From positions 41,933 to 105,932 of the forward strand of contig JAREIK010003349.1 in assembly GCA_029783825.1 (NCBI GenBank): a stretch of 64,000 bases of DNA, written 5' to 3'. Origin of the DNA: Sapria himalayana. Lineage: Eukaryota > Streptophyta > Magnoliopsida > Malpighiales > Rafflesiaceae. The notes under the pieces are model-generated. The model was not told the DNA's origin and made no database searches. It saw nothing but the letters and a program-made list of their open reading frames with translations. Shown here piece by piece: positions 61,828 through 64,000 of this stretch. The translations under genes and the position numbers were made by a program. Position 1 is the stretch's first letter. Every line of letters starts with the position of its first letter.

Positions 61828-64000
61828 TTAAACCTTTTATTATAAATAAATTTCTAAACTACTAAACTACAATACCTCTAAATACTTAAACCATTAAACA
61901 TGTGTACATTAATAAAAAATCATAAATCTCAATTTAATTTTTATTTAGTATAATTTGAAATTTTTAATTTAATTATTTATCAGTTTATTTTTATAGAAAT
62001 ATTAATTACAAAATAAATTATTAGTGAGACAGATCTAATCTAAATTAGACTGGTATACCCAAAATAATAAAGAATAAATCTCAAAATTATTTGTTCATTA
62101 TAATTTTAAATATTCATTGTAATTAATTTATTTGTTTATTTTTATATAAATATTAATTAAAAAATAAATTATGAGTTAGACGAATATAATTTATATAAAT
62201 TAATTTTCATCAAAAAAATATGGATAAACTTTTTAAATGAAAAAAAAATTTCAAAACAACAAATTATTATATAGTAATATATTTTGATTTCTTCTTAATC
62301 ATTTTAGGTTATTTTATTATATTTCAATTGATATATATCTTATTAATAATAGATTATTAATTTATTTTTTGATCATTCTTAGAATATTTATCAATAATAT
62401 TGTTTATATTGTATTTATATGATATATAAATATAATGATTATTATAACTAAATATTGAATTCACATTTTAAAAAAATTTAAAAATTATTCTATTTTCAAA
62501 TGTTATAAACTTTGAAAATATCAAAAAATAATAAAAATAATTTTTTTTAATTTTAATTTTTTATTTTAATTTTTTAATAGTTTATTAATTTTTTATTGGT
62601 CATTATTATAAAATATATTAATAAAATTATTTATATTGAGTTTACATTATATATAATTATTAAGATTATTATTATTGAATATTATATTCACATTTATAAA
62701 AATTAAAAATTATTATATTTTCAAAGGTTATAACCTTCAAAAATTTAAAAAAAACAAAAAATTAAAATTTTGATTTTTTTCATTCTTTAAATAAAAACTA
62801 TAAATCACTTAAGGCCTAAATACTTAAATCACTAAACTCCAAAATGCCTAAATACTTAAACCATTAAACTAGTATATCCTGAATAATAAATAATAAATCT
62901 TTATTTTATTTGTATTCATTATAATTTTAAATATTCATTTTAATTATTTATTAGTTTATTTTTATAGAATTATAAATTAAAAATAAATTATGAGGAAGAA
63001 AAATATAATTTAAATAATTTACTTTTAATAACAAAAAATATAAACTTATAAAAAGAAGCAAAATATCAAAGAAAGTATTATTTTGTAATATATTTTACTT
63101 TGATTTTGAATAAATTTACGTTTTGCAAATATATTTAAAATAATATCTATCTTATTAATAATAGTTTATTATTTTATTTTTTGATCATTAATATAAATGA
63201 TTTCAATATAATTGTTTATATTGAATTTATATGATATATAATTATCAAGATTATCATAACTAAATATACTATTCACATATAAAAAAAATTTAAAAATTAT
63301 AATATTTTAAAGTTTATAACCTTCAAAAATGAGAAAAAATAATAAAAATAGATTTTTTGTTATATCATTGTTTAAATAAAACTTATAAACCATTAAATTC
63401 CTAAATACATAAATATCTATACTCCTAACCCCTGAAGCCCCTAAAATACTTAACCTTTAACTCGTAAACCTTAATATAATTTAAATAATTTATAGAATAT
63501 TAATTACAAAATAAATATGAGTGAATATAAATTTAATTATAAATAATATAATTTTCATAAAAAACATATAAGCTTATAAAATGATGCAAAAACTAAAAAA
63601 AAATTATTATTTAGTAATAAATTTTACTTGATTTTGAATAATTTTAGGTTTTTTAATTATATTTAATTTATATCTCTCATATTAATAATAGTTTATTAAT
63701 TTAATTTTTGTTAATTGATAGTCATATCTATCAATAAATTTGTTTATATTTAGTTTATATTATATATAGTTATAATATTTATTTTTACTAAATATTATAT
63801 TCACATTTTAAAAAAATTTAAAATTATTATATTCAAATGTTATAACCTTTCAAAATTGAAAGAAATATCAAAATAATTTTTTGTTATTTCATTGTTGAAT
63901 AAAGCTATAAACCATTACATGCCTAAATACTTAAATCAATAACTTCTGAATCTCGAAACCCTGAATAGATAAATTTTTTAAACATGTATATCCTAATAAT

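Larger units (their letters stand above)
56675..64000 (+). repeat. Satellite array, forward, segment 11
   Basis: It resumes with TTATAATTATTAAGATTATT in a phase equal to ~28853 and follows that segment for several monomers (for example the ACCACAAAACCACAATAAAC monomer at ~57464 versus ~29645). F occurs at ~59000 and ~62800, each followed by short C at ~59560 and ~63370. Internal rearrangements lie at ~58090-58230, ~60520-60560 and 61540-61800. The window ends inside a type D monomer. No gene is visible. Confidence 0.9.

Noticed and set aside
1..64000. CRISPR array or prokaryotic repeat system
   Set aside because: Repeat units are ~590 bp, highly AT-rich and degenerate with no short direct repeats separated by unique spacers, and the context is a plant retrotransposon/satellite locus.

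Overview
The window looks like plant nuclear heterochromatin and carries no intact host gene that I can recognise. About 46-47 kb of the 64 kb is one extremely AT-rich tandem satellite with a monomer of roughly 590 bp (about 80 monomers, many truncated). Into it are set one degenerate Ty1/copia LTR retrotransposon, three solo LTRs of the same family, one hAT-like non-autonomous transposon, and three copies of an unidentified ~2.4 kb GC-richer unit that contains degenerate plant-type telomere repeats (TTTAGGG/CCCTAAA). The copia domain order (GAG-PR-IN-RT-RH), the initiator-tRNA-Met primer site, the hAT ends and the CCCTAAA repeats all point to a plant; I cannot name the species.

Layout: 1-1917 satellite, + orientation; 1918-4052 hAT-like element; 4053-8046 satellite +; 8047-8622 solo LTR; 8623-14960 satellite +; 14961-18242 two head-to-head truncated copies of the 2.4 kb unit; 18243-21114 satellite in inverted (-) orientation; 21115-24021 satellite +; 24022-26510 unit copy 2; 26511-38021 satellite +; 38022-43017 satellite -; 43018-45403 unit copy 3 (inverted); 45404-46561 satellite -; 46567-52457 copia element on the minus strand with TSD TATGT and a nested solo LTR at 48178-48732; 52458-54885 satellite -; 54886-55455 solo LTR; 55456-56674 satellite -; 56675-64000 satellite +.

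The main structural result is that the array is not simple head-to-tail DNA. It is built from large diverged inverted duplications. Palindrome I has arms of ~4.3-4.5 kb (about 11840-16325 and 16875-21114) around a 549-bp spacer. Inverted duplication II pairs about 21130-30830 with 38022-54750 across a 7.2-kb spacer. The same inverted block continues into 54750-56674, which pairs with 6965-8755. Solo LTRs at 8047 and 54886 sit at the same satellite site with the same target duplication, so they are copies made by segmental duplication and not two insertions. The copia element lies only in one arm, and its empty site survives at about 11010.

Order of events that I infer: satellite and higher-order repeat formation; insertion of the 2.4 kb unit and of the LTR element that became a solo LTR; inverted duplications; copia insertion; nested LTR-element insertion and its reduction to a solo LTR. 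Most monomers carry a near-perfect to perfect 26-32 bp palindrome centred on GGTTATAACC. I found no tRNA, rRNA, CRISPR or prokaryotic feature. Similarity figures were judged by eye from the sequence and are approximate.
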